Shown: positions 44,794 to 54,200, counted from the first letter of the stretch. The stretch: 64,000 bases of DNA from Anaerolineaceae bacterium (GCA_016841365.1 JAENZI010000001.1:1-64000), one strand, 5' to 3'. Numbers and translations: made by a program. Notes: a model not told the origin generated them from the sequence alone.

Positions 44794-45297
44794 ATGGCAA
44801 TTAGAGAACTTACAACTTTCCCAAATGAAGTGCTGCGAAAACGAGCGGCTGAGGTAACAGAATTTGATTCGGAGCTGAAGGATCTGATCAACGATATGGT
44901 TGAGACGATGCGGATTGCCCCGGGCGTTGGATTGGCTGCACCGCAAATTGGCGTTTCGAAGCGGGTGATCGTTGTGGAATTTGGCCACGAGGATGACGAA
45001 ACCGTGCCCAATCAACTGTATGTGGTCATCAACCCTGAAATCGTCAAGCAATCCAATGATAAGGTGTCTGGCATTGAAGGCTGCCTGTCGGTGCCTGGCG
45101 TTGTCGGTGAAGTGGATCGCGCACGGGTGGTTACGGTGCAGGGGCAGGACTCCGACGGCAAGCGGATCAAAATCCGTGCACAAGGCTGGCTGGCACGCAT
45201 ATTTCAGCATGAGATCGATCATATCAATGGCATGCTCTACACTGACCGAGCGGAAAACATCTGGCAGCCAGAGCAAGACGAGATGGACTCAATTTAA
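44794..45297 (+). CDS. def: peptide deformylase
   Basis: 167 residues, normal length. Motif 1 GVGLAAPQIG (residues about 45-54), motif 2 EGCLSVPGVVG with the Cys metal ligand, motif 3 FQHEIDHINGML with HExxH. Removes the N-formyl group from nascent proteins. RBS GGAG about 8 nt before ATG. Six bp before recF, so the two are co-transcribed. Confidence 0.96.
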   Translation: MAIRELTTFPNEVLRKRAAEVTEFDSELKDLINDMVETMRIAPGVGLAAPQIGVSKRVIVVEFGHEDDETVPNQLYVVINPEIVKQSNDKVSGIEGCLSVPGVVGEVDRARVVTVQGQDSDGKRIKIRAQGWLARIFQHEIDHINGMLYTDRAENIWQPEQDEMDSI

Positions 45298-45303
45298 CCA
45301 TTC

Positions 45304-46518
45304 ATGTATCTAAAGCGCCTTTCTTTAACCGATTTTCGAGCATTTTCCCGGCTGGATCTTGACATTCCCCGGGAAATTTTTCTGCTGGTTGGCAAGAATG
45401 CCCAGGGAAAGACCACGCTGCTGGAAGCGGTCTATTACCTTTCGACTTTTACCTCGTTTCATGCCAGCACGGATCGGCAGCTGATCAACTTCAATACGCC
45501 CGAAAACGGATTAACCGTTGGGCGGATTGTGGGTGAGTTCCGTCGCGAGGATGGCGACCACCGTGTGGAAGTGCGGTTGATACGCGAACCGAATGGCACC
45601 AATGGCAACTTGCGCTTTCGAAAAGAAGTGCTGATCGACGGCGTCAAGCGGAAAATTAACGAAGCGGTCGGCTGGTTCAATGCCGTGATCTTTTTACCGC
45701 AGATGGCGCGGATTATCGAAGAAGGTCCATCGGAGCGCCGCCGCTATCTTGATATGATGATCTCACAGGTTTCACCCCGTTATGTGCAAAACTTAAGCGA
45801 CTATGGGCAAACACTTTCACAGCGCAATGCGTTGTTGAAGATTCTGTCTGAGCGGGGCGGCGACCCGGATCAACTGGCGGTGTGGGATGGCATGCTCGCA
45901 AGGCATGGGGCTTTGATCATGCAGGAACGCATACAGGCGATCAGAGAAGTGGAGGAAGAAGCCAAACGCATCCACTATGACCTGACCCATGGGAATGAAG
46001 TGCTGCGCCTGGATTATCAACCTGCTTTTGAACCCCTGACCGAACCTCAAGATCAGATGCGGTTACCTGTGGCAACTGTCGCTGACCGGTCCGGGCTGAC
46101 ACCTAAAGAGATTGAGCAGGGGATGTTGGCTGCGTTGAAGAAGTTGCAGCGAGAGGAAATCGCGCGTGGCGTGACGACCATCGGACCGCATCGAGATGAA
46201 CTGCGGTTCCTCAGCAACCAGATGGACTTGGGGGATTTTGGCTCTCGAGGGCAGGGTCGAACGGCGTTGTTGGCGCTGAAGATGGCGGAGGTCAACTGGC
46301 TGCATAACCGCACGGGGGAATGGCCTGTTTTACTATTGGACGAAATTATGTCGGAGCTTGACCCTCAGCGTCGGGCGGACCTGCTGGTGACGCTCTCTGT
46401 CTGCGACCAGGCGATCCTGACATCCACAGATCTCTCGATGTTTGAGCCTGAATTTGTCTCGGGGCATCACGTTTGGCAAGTGACCGGGGGCATCGTCAGC
46501 CCGATGGATGTGGGGTAG
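45304..46518 (+). CDS. recF: DNA replication and repair protein RecF
   Basis: 404 residues. Walker A LLVGKNAQGKTTLLEAVYYL near 28-47, IIEEGPSERRRYLDMMISQ (about 138-156), signature GRTALLALKMAE, Walker B LLLDEIMSELD and the D-loop. The family usually has GENAQGKT or GxNGxGKT; the variant is conservative. Loads RecA at gaps through RecO/R. It is not beside dnaA, dnaN or gyrB as in many genomes, but behind def. It begins 6 nt after the def stop. Confidence 0.94.
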   Translation: MYLKRLSLTDFRAFSRLDLDIPREIFLLVGKNAQGKTTLLEAVYYLSTFTSFHASTDRQLINFNTPENGLTVGRIVGEFRREDGDHRVEVRLIREPNGTNGNLRFRKEVLIDGVKRKINEAVGWFNAVIFLPQMARIIEEGPSERRRYLDMMISQVSPRYVQNLSDYGQTLSQRNALLKILSERGGDPDQLAVWDGMLARHGALIMQERIQAIREVEEEAKRIHYDLTHGNEVLRLDYQPAFEPLTEPQDQMRLPVATVADRSGLTPKEIEQGMLAALKKLQREEIARGVTTIGPHRDELRFLSNQMDLGDFGSRGQGRTALLALKMAEVNWLHNRTGEWPVLLLDEIMSELDPQRRADLLVTLSVCDQAILTSTDLSMFEPEFVSGHHVWQVTGGIVSPMDVG

Positions 46519-46686
46519 GGATCCAGAGGAAAAGCCACAGAATCCTTTACCATTTGATTGTAGAGTTAATGCGATTCAATCTCAAAATTAGGGTTATACA
46601 ACAAGCTCGCAGTAGATTAAACGCTGGTTTCAGCGGTATGATTAATATCAGTTAGGTATCTATTGAGTTTAGTGGAATGAGGGAAT

Positions 46687-47766
46687 ATGACTCTTAAAAT
46701 AAATGACATCGAAAAGGTGTTAGGTGAAGATGCTCAGGATTTGTTAACTCATGTTTGTAAGACCGTGCCTAAAGAGCAATTGCACCTGCCTGGACCGGAT
46801 TATGTAGACCGGGTGTTGGTTCACAGCGACCGGCCGGTAACAGTTTTGCGTAACTTGCAACACCTATTTGACCAGGGCCGCCTGGGCGGAACAGGCTATC
46901 TTTCCATTCTGCCCGTCGACCAGGGCATCGAGCATACTGGGGGATCGGCATTTGCCCCCAACCCGATTTATTTTGACCCCGAAAACATCATCAAGCTGGC
47001 AATTGAGGGTGGGTGTAATGGCGTGGCTTCAACATTAGGTGTGCTGGGTGCCATGGCTCGCAAGTATGCTCATAAAATCCCCTTTATTCTCAAGTTCAAT
47101 CACAATGAACTGCTGAGCTACCCCAACACCTATGACCAGGTGTTCTTCGCCTCTGTTGAGCAAGCCTTTGATATGGGTGCGGTTGCAGTAGGTGCCACGA
47201 TCTATTTCGGATCGCAGGAGTCGCGCCGCCAGATTGTGAACGTCAGCCATGCTTTTGAACGGGCGCATGAACTGGGGATGGGCACGATCCTGTGGTGCTA
47301 CTTACGCAATGAAGATTTTACGGTCGACGGCATCAATTATGAGGCTTCAGCCGATATGACAGGGCAGGCGAACCATTTAGGCGTGACAATTGAGGCGGAC
47401 ATCATCAAACAAAAACAGCCCACAGTGAATGGCGGGTTTAAGGCTATCCGGCAGAATGTGAGTGCGGATTATGGCCATCTCAACGAGAAAATGTATTCGG
47501 AACTGACCAGCGACCATCCGATTGACCTGACCCGCTACCAGGTGGTTAATAACTATATGGGTAGAATCGGATTGATCAACTCCGGCGGTGCTTCGGGCAA
47601 GAATGATCTGGCGCAGGCCGTGCGCACCGCGATCATCAACAAACGCGCGGGCGGGATGGGTTTGATCAGCGGGCGAAAAGCCTTCCAGAAGCCAATGACA
47701 GAAGGCGTCGCCATTTTGAATGCCATTCAAGACGTCTACTTGAATGAAGATATCACGATTGCTTAG
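46687..47766 (+). CDS. class I fructose-bisphosphate aldolase, DhnA/FbaB type
   Basis: 359 residues. [42 protein letters not shown] and [12 protein letters not shown] match FbaB of E. coli and archaeal-type aldolases that use a Schiff-base lysine. Start at ATG 46687, with GAGGGAAT immediately upstream. It splits fructose-1,6-bisphosphate and serves glycolysis or gluconeogenesis with the phosphofructokinase of the window. A nitroreductase follows by 14 bp. Confidence 0.93.
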   Translation: MTLKINDIEKVLGEDAQDLLTHVCKTVPKEQLHLPGPDYVDRVLVHSDRPVTVLRNLQHLFDQGRLGGTGYLSILPVDQGIEHTGGSAFAPNPIYFDPENIIKLAIEGGCNGVASTLGVLGAMARKYAHKIPFILKFNHNELLSYPNTYDQVFFASVEQAFDMGAVAVGATIYFGSQESRRQIVNVSHAFERAHELGMGTILWCYLRNEDFTVDGINYEASADMTGQANHLGVTIEADIIKQKQPTVNGGFKAIRQNVSADYGHLNEKMYSELTSDHPIDLTRYQVVNNYMGRIGLINSGGASGKNDLAQAVRTAIINKRAGGMGLISGRKAFQKPMTEGVAILNAIQDVYLNEDITIA

Positions 47767-47780
47767 AGAACAGGATTAAC

Positions 47781-48356
47781 ATGGATATGCAAACACTGGT
47801 GAGGATGAACCGCAGCTACCGCCGTTTTGATGAAAATTTTGTGGTTGATATGGAAACCTTAAAGGAACTGGTAGCGCTGGCGCAATATTCGCCGACTTCC
47901 AACAACTCACAGCCGCTTAAGTTTTGGTTGAGCAACGACCCGGGAATAAACGAGAAAATTTTTCCCCATCTGGGTTGGGCGGCTTCTCTCAAAGATTGGC
48001 GCGGCCCGAAGGAGGGTGAACGACCATCGGCATACATCATCATTTTGGGGGATCGTGACATTCAGCTTAATTATGGGGTGGATCACGGCATCGCTGCACA
48101 GAGTATGATGCTCGGCGCAGTTGAGAAAGGTTTAGGGGGATGCATCATCGCTTCAATCCAGCGAAATGCCTTACAGGCTGACCTGGGCATCCCGGATCGC
48201 TTTCAAATATTATTGATTTTGGCACTGGGGAAACCGGTTGAAACCGTTTTGACCGAGCCGACCGATGTCAGCGGCGGGGTGAAATACTATCGTGACGAAG
48301 ATGCGGTGCATCATGTGCCAAAACGCAGCCTGGAAGAACTGATCGTTTACCCGTAA
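47781..48356 (+). CDS. nitroreductase family protein
   Basis: 191 residues. NRSYRRFDENFVVDMETLKELV, YSPTSNNSQPLKFWL and GAVEKGLGGCIIASI identify the FMN-dependent nitroreductase fold. Reduces nitro compounds, quinones or flavins, or acts in another FMN-linked oxidoreduction. Follows the aldolase on the same strand and closes with a terminator. RBS is weak (AACAGGA). Confidence 0.9.
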   Translation: MDMQTLVRMNRSYRRFDENFVVDMETLKELVALAQYSPTSNNSQPLKFWLSNDPGINEKIFPHLGWAASLKDWRGPKEGERPSAYIIILGDRDIQLNYGVDHGIAAQSMMLGAVEKGLGGCIIASIQRNALQADLGIPDRFQILLILALGKPVETVLTEPTDVSGGVKYYRDEDAVHHVPKRSLEELIVYP

Positions 48357-48384
48357 TTAGCAGATTTGTCCGTTTAAAGAAAAT

Positions 48385-48418
48385 AACGCCGTTGGTTGAA
48401 TTAACCATCGGCGTTTTT
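48385..48418. terminator. terminator between nitroreductase and SIS genes
   Basis: AACGCCGTTGGTT pairs with AACCATCGGCGTT around a short loop, then TTTTTCTTT on the + strand. It ends the nitroreductase transcript and lies right at the convergent SIS gene. Confidence 0.8.
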
Positions 48419-48420
48419 CT

Positions 48421-49473
48421 TTACCAGGTTTCTGTAACTTTGTTCAGCCCGCGCGGGTTGTCGACATCATAACCGCGAGCATGTGCCAGATACATGGCGA
48501 ACAATTGGGCAGGGATGATGGCAGTGATCGGGGAGAGCCATTCAGGCACATCTGTGGGCAGGGTAACCGCATGGTCTGCAAGATCAAATAAGGCTTGATG
48601 ATCGCTTAGCAGCACAATTTCAGCCTCCCGGCTCTGCACGGTTTTGATCAAGGCATTCATCTCAGGGATCATTTTGCCATGTGGCGCGAAGATGAAGATC
48701 GGGAAACCGCGATCCACCAGGGCAACCGGCCCGTGCAAGAAGTCTGCGCTTGAATAAGGCTCTGCGATGGAATATGTCAATTCTTTGAGTTTGAGTGAAA
48801 ACTCGAAGGCGGTTGCGTAATTGAATCCGCGCCCGATGACGACACAGTGGGTCATATAGCGAAACCGCTCAGCAAGCGTTTGAATACGCTCCTCATCACG
48901 GAAGGTCTCAGGGATCCTGTCAGCCAGCAAAGAAATTTCTTGATGGCGGGCAGGCGAGGGATTGAGCGCTTCTGAGAGCAAAGCCAGGCTGATGAGTTGT
49001 GCGGAATAGGTTTTGGTGGCAGCCAGGGAACGCTCTTCGCCGGCGCATAGATCGATCACGAATTCGGCTGCGCTGCCCAGGTCAGAATTTGGGGTGTTGG
49101 TGATGGCTGCGGTCAGGGCACCCTGGCGCCGGCCTTCTTTGATCACCGACACGATATCGGGGCTTTTGCCGCTCTGACTGATGCCCAGCACCAATGAACC
49201 GGTCAGGTCAGGCGGTTGTTGATAGACAGTGAACAGGCTTGGGGCAGCCAGGCTGACCACAAGCTGGTTGTGGGCACCCAATAAATATTTCGCATAGCGG
49301 CCGGCGTTATCACTGGTGCCGCGGGCAGCGATGAAAACATGACGAATGCCTTCTGCACGGATTCTTTTTGCCAGGGCTTTGATTTGTGGCTGCGGTGCTG
49401 CAACCAGACTGGATATGACACGAGGTTGTTCGTGGATCTCCTGGTAGAGCCGAGTCTGCTGTATGGGTGGCAT
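48421..49473 (-). CDS. SIS-domain sugar isomerase, GlmS isomerase-like
   Basis: 350 residues, two tandem SIS domains and no glutaminase domain. MPPIQQTRLYQEIHEQPRVI resembles the M-x-K-E-I-x-E-Q-P opening of the GlmS isomerase part, and ARGTSDNAG, LVLGISQSGKSPDIV and AATKTYSAQL match its sugar-phosphate loops. It could act as a glucosamine- or N-acetylglucosamine-6-phosphate deaminase/isomerase or a fructoselysine-type deglycase. RBS AAAGGA lies 4 nt before ATG. The NDK-like gene lies upstream on the same strand (30 bp). Confidence 0.87.
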   Translation of the reverse strand: MPPIQQTRLYQEIHEQPRVISSLVAAPQPQIKALAKRIRAEGIRHVFIAARGTSDNAGRYAKYLLGAHNQLVVSLAAPSLFTVYQQPPDLTGSLVLGISQSGKSPDIVSVIKEGRRQGALTAAITNTPNSDLGSAAEFVIDLCAGEERSLAATKTYSAQLISLALLSEALNPSPARHQEISLLADRIPETFRDEERIQTLAERFRYMTHCVVIGRGFNYATAFEFSLKLKELTYSIAEPYSSADFLHGPVALVDRGFPIFIFAPHGKMIPEMNALIKTVQSREAEIVLLSDHQALFDLADHAVTLPTDVPEWLSPITAIIPAQLFAMYLAHARGYDVDNPRGLNKVTETW

Positions 49474-49503
49474 GGCGTCCTTTCAGAGGGGGGAGGGTTA
49501 TGC

Positions 49504-50499
49504 CTATATCGTGTCTTTAACCAGATCAACCGCAGCATTCGTGTTGAGGTTTTCTGTCTCGGAGAATAGATCGCTGTCGTTGATTGCCGGGTTGTCTAAA
49601 AAGGATAATGCCGCATCGGTTGGGATTTCAGCTTCAACGGCACGCTCTATTACCAGAGGAGGGGTCTGCGCTGGGTCCAAATCGATCAACGGGCCAAAGA
49701 AGTTTACGACTTCAAAAGCCGCTTCAAAGGGGCCGGCGGAAAGGTGCACCCCGTTGGTGTTGATGCCGACATCCTTCTGCCCATAGCGGTCTGGGTCAGA
49801 AAACAGCATACCGCGGATCGAGCCGGGTTTGGCTTTCTCGGGGAAGGTGTCGCCCACCAGTTCAAACTTTAGGTCATACCAGTCAGTGTCTGTGTGGAGG
49901 AGCAGCAAAAGGATGCGGTGATCTTCGCGGGTGAAGTGCAAGAGCTGTGAGGGATGAAACCCATTCACGAGGATGATGGGTTGACCTTCGAAGGTGTCAG
50001 CGATGAAATAGAACCCGCTGCGTAATTTGTTGGCTGGCTGTGCAAACCAGATGTCTGATAAAGTATCAACATCCGAATTGAAGTGAGACAAGAATTCGTG
50101 CCCGCCAAGGATTTTGCATTCTGCTGATACTGGCGACTCGAGCATCTCAAAAATGCGGTTTCGGGTATCCGCGTCAACCATTGTAGAAGCCTTGCGAGAG
50201 AGCTGGTTGATGAAGCCATAATGGCGGTTCATGATCTCATGCTGTTCGAGAATAGCCCCGGGCACAATGGCCGCCCCATCAATAGTCACCTCGAATTCCT
50301 CGAATTTTTGGGCGATCAATGCCAGGCTATTGAGGATTTTGCTGTCATCTTCGACTTCGAGTAATTCCGGTTTAATAAAGAAAACCAGTTCGTTTTGCTG
50401 GTCGGTTTTACCAACCTGAACTGGCTGAATGATTTTTGCTTCCTGTGAAGATTTGATGTTTTGGATCAGGGATAGGTCAAAAAGGGATGGATGGGTCAT
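49504..50499 (-). CDS. divergent nucleoside diphosphate kinase-like protein
   Basis: 331 residues with no obvious annotation. Elements in the right order for an NDK fold: FFIKPELLE (K43-P44, NDK has VKPD), HY at 93-94, GDTFPEKAKPGSIRG (216-230; NDK has GxTxPxxAxPGTIRG) and NTNGVHLSAGP (N249, H252; NDK has R-N-x-x-H-G-S) followed by EVVNFF. The spacing between GSIRG and NGVH is larger than in NDK and the protein has about 60 extra residues at the C terminus. H252 would be the phosphohistidine. An NDK paralogue or a non-catalytic relative are both possible. RBS AGGAGG lies upstream of ATG; a TATAAT lies at 50531-50536 on the minus strand. Confidence 0.5.
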   Translation of the reverse strand: MTHPSLFDLSLIQNIKSSQEAKIIQPVQVGKTDQQNELVFFIKPELLEVEDDSKILNSLALIAQKFEEFEVTIDGAAIVPGAILEQHEIMNRHYGFINQLSRKASTMVDADTRNRIFEMLESPVSAECKILGGHEFLSHFNSDVDTLSDIWFAQPANKLRSGFYFIADTFEGQPIILVNGFHPSQLLHFTREDHRILLLLLHTDTDWYDLKFELVGDTFPEKAKPGSIRGMLFSDPDRYGQKDVGINTNGVHLSAGPFEAAFEVVNFFGPLIDLDPAQTPPLVIERAVEAEIPTDAALSFLDNPAINDSDLFSETENLNTNAAVDLVKDTI

Positions 50500-50608
50500 A
50501 AAGCCTCCTGTTTGTGTTGGTTGCCTTGATTATACCCAGAAGGCCGCACTTTTAACACGCGACACAGCAAACAAGTCTGGATCGCTGTGTTGAAATCAAT
50601 CAGATGTT

Positions 50609-51091
50609 TTAAAAAAGCTGGAGCTGGTCAGAACGGTCATCTTCCTTCCAGGCTTCTTGCAGCGCACCACTCTTGAGGATGTGCAGCACCTTCACGCCTG
50701 AATCGAGCAGGGTTTGGGCGACGATGTGCTGCCGGTGGCAGTTTGCCGGATCACCCTCTGCGCACAATAAGGCGAGGTTTTCGCGCATGGAGAGCTGCAG
50801 CAAAAGCTGGATAGCATCTGCATAATCCTGACGGGTTGTGGCTGCCTGTTGCTTTTTGACCAGGTCAAAGGGCTGCTTTTTGCCGCCAAGTTTATGGCCC
50901 ATGTAGGTGTAGCGAATGTGAAACGGTTTCAGGATTTCAGACAAGCGCGACTTATTGCTCCAGGTTGCGTTGCGGCTGTAAGGGATGCTGCGTATGTCGA
51001 TGATGTGATTGATGTTGCAGGCCTGGATGAGCGTCAGGAACCTCATAAAACTGAGGTCGCTGTGACCAACAGTAAAAATGGTTTGAGGCAT
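50609..51091 (-). CDS. DUF488 domain protein
   Basis: 160 residues. FTVGHSDLSFMRFLTLIQ, HIIDIRSIPYSRNATW and ALLCAEGDPANCHRQHIVA are the family blocks (C in LLCAE and CHR conserved). Function of DUF488 is not established. ATG 51091 is preceded by AAGGT and, 5 nt upstream, by TATAAT (51097-51102), so the transcript is nearly leaderless. Monocistronic. Confidence 0.9.
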   Translation of the reverse strand: MPQTIFTVGHSDLSFMRFLTLIQACNINHIIDIRSIPYSRNATWSNKSRLSEILKPFHIRYTYMGHKLGGKKQPFDLVKKQQAATTRQDYADAIQLLLQLSMRENLALLCAEGDPANCHRQHIVAQTLLDSGVKVLHILKSGALQEAWKEDDRSDQLQLF

Positions 51092-51096
51092 ACCTT

Positions 51097-51102
51097 ATTA
51101 TA
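51097..51102 (-). promoter_or_regulatory. -10 box of the DUF488 gene
   Basis: TATAAT on the minus strand, 5 nt before the ATG at 51091. Another -10/ATG pair of the type seen before NYN, ruvB and the CNB-PH gene. Confidence 0.5.
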
Positions 51103-51278
51103 GTAATAATTGGGGATAAAAATCAAATTTTGAGTGTGTTTCATGCTTGTGAGGCTTCACTCGACTATTATTGTTGTTGGGTGGCTCATTGACTTTAAAT
51201 TTAGTGATAATTAAAAACCTACTGGAGGATGCCATTTTGAAAATGTAATTATGATAATATTGAAGTCACGGAGTATCT

Positions 51279-54200
51279 ATGTCTCTTACGAAGTTCTATG
51301 ATGAAATGCCAGATATCGATTCACAACGAACTCGGCTGTCCGGTGAGATGCTGAAAAAAACTTTGGGGAGGATTTTTCGCTATACAGCTGTCCGTGTCCT
51401 TTCGGTGCTGTTGACGATCGGTCTTGGGATATATTTGACTCTGCTGGTCATCAACCTTGGGGGCTTTGTAGATGAAATCATGGAAGGGCAGATCAGCGAA
51501 GCCCTTGGGATGATGGGGATGTCAGGCGCTTTTAATGATATTCCGGTTGACGAACGTGAAGCATATATCGAAAATTTGCGCTGGCAAATGGAAGAGGCAG
51601 CAGGTCTGCATGAGCCGCTGCCGATCCGGACTGCCCGATGGTGGTGGAACAGCGTATCGCTGCAGTGGGGGAATGCTGAAAGAATGCAATCGCTGGATCG
51701 GCAGTCCACATTGGTTAAAGATGTGATCTTCAGCCGTTTGCCATATACCCTTTTGCTGGTTGGGGCTGCAAATGTGTTGCTTTTCTTTTTCAGCCTATGG
51801 GTGGCAATGCTGCTTTCGAGCAAACAGGGCAAGTTTTGGGATCGATTGCTGGTGACACTGACGCCGATCTCCTCTGCTCCAGCCTGGGTTCATGGCATCA
51901 TTTTGCTGGCAATTTTTGCACTTGAACTGCGCATATTACCCTTCAAAGGTGTGTTTGACGGGCTGCCGCCCGATACTCGACTTCAATATATCGCTGAGAT
52001 CGCCCGCCACATGGCTTTACCGGTATTGGCTATTATTTTAAGTGTTTTCTTTCAAGGCGTTTATACCTGGCGCACTTTTTTCATGGTGCATTCAGGTGAA
52101 GACTATGTTGACCTGGCTAAAGCCAAGGGTTTGCCAGATCGGATTATCCGCCGGCGATACCTGCTGCGTCCGACCTTGCCTTCCGTCATCACGAGTTTTG
52201 CGATGATGCTGGTTAGTTTTTGGGAAGAAGCCATTGCGCTGGAATTGTTATTCGATTGGCCGGGTTTAGGTGCGGGTTTTTTCCGTGCCGTTCGAATGTT
52301 TGACAGGCCGGTTGTCGTTGCAATTGTGGTCATGTTTGCCTACTTGTTAGGTCTTTCTGTGCTCTTGCTGGATGTTGTTTATGCTTTGATCGATCCCCGG
52401 GTGCGGATTGGCAAGAATGGTACATCGGTTAAGATGCGTTCAGTCAGGAAGAAAAAATTTGGTCGATGGATTAGCCAGCTTTTCAACGTTAAGTGGGCTG
52501 CACAACACCAGAAAAGACCTGAGAACCACTCAAAAATTGGTGTTCAGGATCAAGGGCAGACCCGGCCGATCATGGTCGGGCGAAATCAAAAAGATTCGGC
52601 CCAACCGTTAAAAAGCGAGGGTACCCGTCCAATCGTCATTACGCAAGATGTCGCGGACAGTGGATTGCGAAAACCCAGTGATGATACACAACCTTTACGG
52701 GTATCACAAGCAAACCCGGCTGGCAGGCGACCAAACAAACAACGAATATTGCCACCTGAGTCCTCTTCCAAACTTGGGAAGAAGCAGACAACCCCATCAG
52801 GAGTTGAAGACACCAAGCCTTACGGGGTTAAGCAGAAGAATACTGGTTTCCTAAAGACTTTATTTCAGACAGCAAGAAAGAACATTTTCAATTATCCTAT
52901 GGCCGTTGTGGGTTTGGTGATGATCGTTGTCTTGTTCGTGGTTGCCATTGGGACGGTGATTGCTATCCCTTACGATGAAGCAGTTGAATATTGGCACTCA
53001 GAAGGCTGGCTCTTTGCACCCAAGTATGCCCGGCCAGTGTGGACCAATTTCTTCAGGCGAGAGAAGTGGCCGGAGTCACTTTATTTTGACTCCACACAAC
53101 CGACAGATGGTGTTGAGTTTTCGGAAGAGCGGGTGTGGATCAACGAAAATATGCTGGATATCCGCATGACATTCGATTTTGAATTAAATGCAGGCGTATT
53201 TCCTCAGGATTTAGCGATCTATTATCAATCAACCTATGATGAAAAGGCGCCGTTTACCAGCCTGATAATGGTCACGCCCGATGGCAGAGAAACAGAGATC
53301 AACAGCTTTAAGGCAATAGATGGGTTAGGTTACATTCTTTCGCATGAGGATAAACGGTATGTCAGCAAAGAGGGTCCAAGTGCTGTTGAGGAAATCTTTG
53401 GCGACCCTGAAACGGCGTTTACCAAACCTTTAAAGGGGCATTATCAACTTCAGGTCCTTTCGATTGTGTTTGAAGAAGGATCGGATGTTGATGTTCAAGG
53501 CGCATTGCATGGCAGAGTTTACGGCTTATTTGGAACGGACTTTCAGCGCCGGGATTTGACTGTGGCGATGTTGTGGGGAACACCTGTTGCCTTAACCTTT
53601 GGAATCCTGGGTGCGGTGCTGACCACAGTTTCAACGATTTTTATTGCAGCCTTCAGTGCCTGGTATGGTGGCAGCGTGGATGAGATCTTGCAGCGAATCA
53701 CGGAATTGAACATCACCCTGCCCGCGCTGCCGATTGCTATCTTGGTCTTTATTCTCTATTCGAAAAGTATCTGGGTCATTTTAGCGGTGATGATCCTGAT
53801 GAATATCTTTGGCAATTCATTGAAGGAATACCGGGCGATGTTCTTGCAGTTTAAGGAAGCGCCGTATATTGAGGCAGCAAAGGCTTATGGCAGTACAAAC
53901 AGAAGAATCGTATTCCGCTACATGTTACCAAGGATCATCCAGGTGATGGTGCCGCAACTGGTGATTTCTGTGCCGAGTTTTGTCTTCTTAGAAGCGACTC
54001 TTGCCTACCTTGGCGTTTCGTCCCCTTACCTGCCAACCTGGGGAAAAGTTATCCACCAGGCGCTTAATCAGGGCACGTTTTGGGGTTATTATTACTGGGT
54101 ATTAGAGCCGATCGTGCTGGTGCTGATCACCGGGCTGGCTTTTGCCTTTGTGGGGGTTGCACTGGATAAGATCCTCAACCCGCGTTTGCGTAGTCGCTGA
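51279..54200 (+). CDS. fused oligopeptide-type ABC permease (DppB-DppC in one chain)
   Basis: 973 residues, two ABC permease proteins in one. N-terminal membrane helix (35-58), DppB/OppB-like permease (about 145-375, EAA loop DYVDLAKAKGLPDRIIRRRY at 275-294), a basic, Thr/Pro-rich cytoplasmic linker (380-535), membrane helix (541-562), an extracytoplasmic region (about 565-745) and a DppC/OppC-like permease (about 755-973, EAA loop at 859: EAPYIEAAKAYGSTNRR). It should import peptides or similar with ATPases and a binding protein, none of which are in the window. RBS GGAG 6 nt before ATG. The linker holds a 21-residue repeat, listed separately. Confidence 0.88.
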   Translation: MSLTKFYDEMPDIDSQRTRLSGEMLKKTLGRIFRYTAVRVLSVLLTIGLGIYLTLLVINLGGFVDEIMEGQISEALGMMGMSGAFNDIPVDEREAYIENLRWQMEEAAGLHEPLPIRTARWWWNSVSLQWGNAERMQSLDRQSTLVKDVIFSRLPYTLLLVGAANVLLFFFSLWVAMLLSSKQGKFWDRLLVTLTPISSAPAWVHGIILLAIFALELRILPFKGVFDGLPPDTRLQYIAEIARHMALPVLAIILSVFFQGVYTWRTFFMVHSGEDYVDLAKAKGLPDRIIRRRYLLRPTLPSVITSFAMMLVSFWEEAIALELLFDWPGLGAGFFRAVRMFDRPVVVAIVVMFAYLLGLSVLLLDVVYALIDPRVRIGKNGTSVKMRSVRKKKFGRWISQLFNVKWAAQHQKRPENHSKIGVQDQGQTRPIMVGRNQKDSAQPLKSEGTRPIVITQDVADSGLRKPSDDTQPLRVSQANPAGRRPNKQRILPPESSSKLGKKQTTPSGVEDTKPYGVKQKNTGFLKTLFQTARKNIFNYPMAVVGLVMIVVLFVVAIGTVIAIPYDEAVEYWHSEGWLFAPKYARPVWTNFFRREKWPESLYFDSTQPTDGVEFSEERVWINENMLDIRMTFDFELNAGVFPQDLAIYYQSTYDEKAPFTSLIMVTPDGRETEINSFKAIDGLGYILSHEDKRYVSKEGPSAVEEIFGDPETAFTKPLKGHYQLQVLSIVFEEGSDVDVQGALHGRVYGLFGTDFQRRDLTVAMLWGTPVALTFGILGAVLTTVSTIFIAAFSAWYGGSVDEILQRITELNITLPALPIAILVFILYSKSIWVILAVMILMNIFGNSLKEYRAMFLQFKEAPYIEAAKAYGSTNRRIVFRYMLPRIIQVMVPQLVISVPSFVFLEATLAYLGVSSPYLPTWGKVIHQALNQGTFWGYYYWVLEPIVLVLITGLAFAFVGVALDKILNPRLRSR
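52560..52874 (+). repeat. 21-residue (63-bp) tandem repeat in the ABC permease linker
   Basis: Residues 428-532 fall into five 21-residue units starting TRPI, TRPI, TQPL, LPPE and TKPY. Pro is at position 3 in all five; Thr at position 1 in four (T428, T449, T470, T512). DNA identity is low, so it is an old protein-level repeat. The T-x-P-I/L pattern resembles FHA-binding pT-x-x-I/L sites, but phosphorylation is an inference. Confidence 0.6.
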
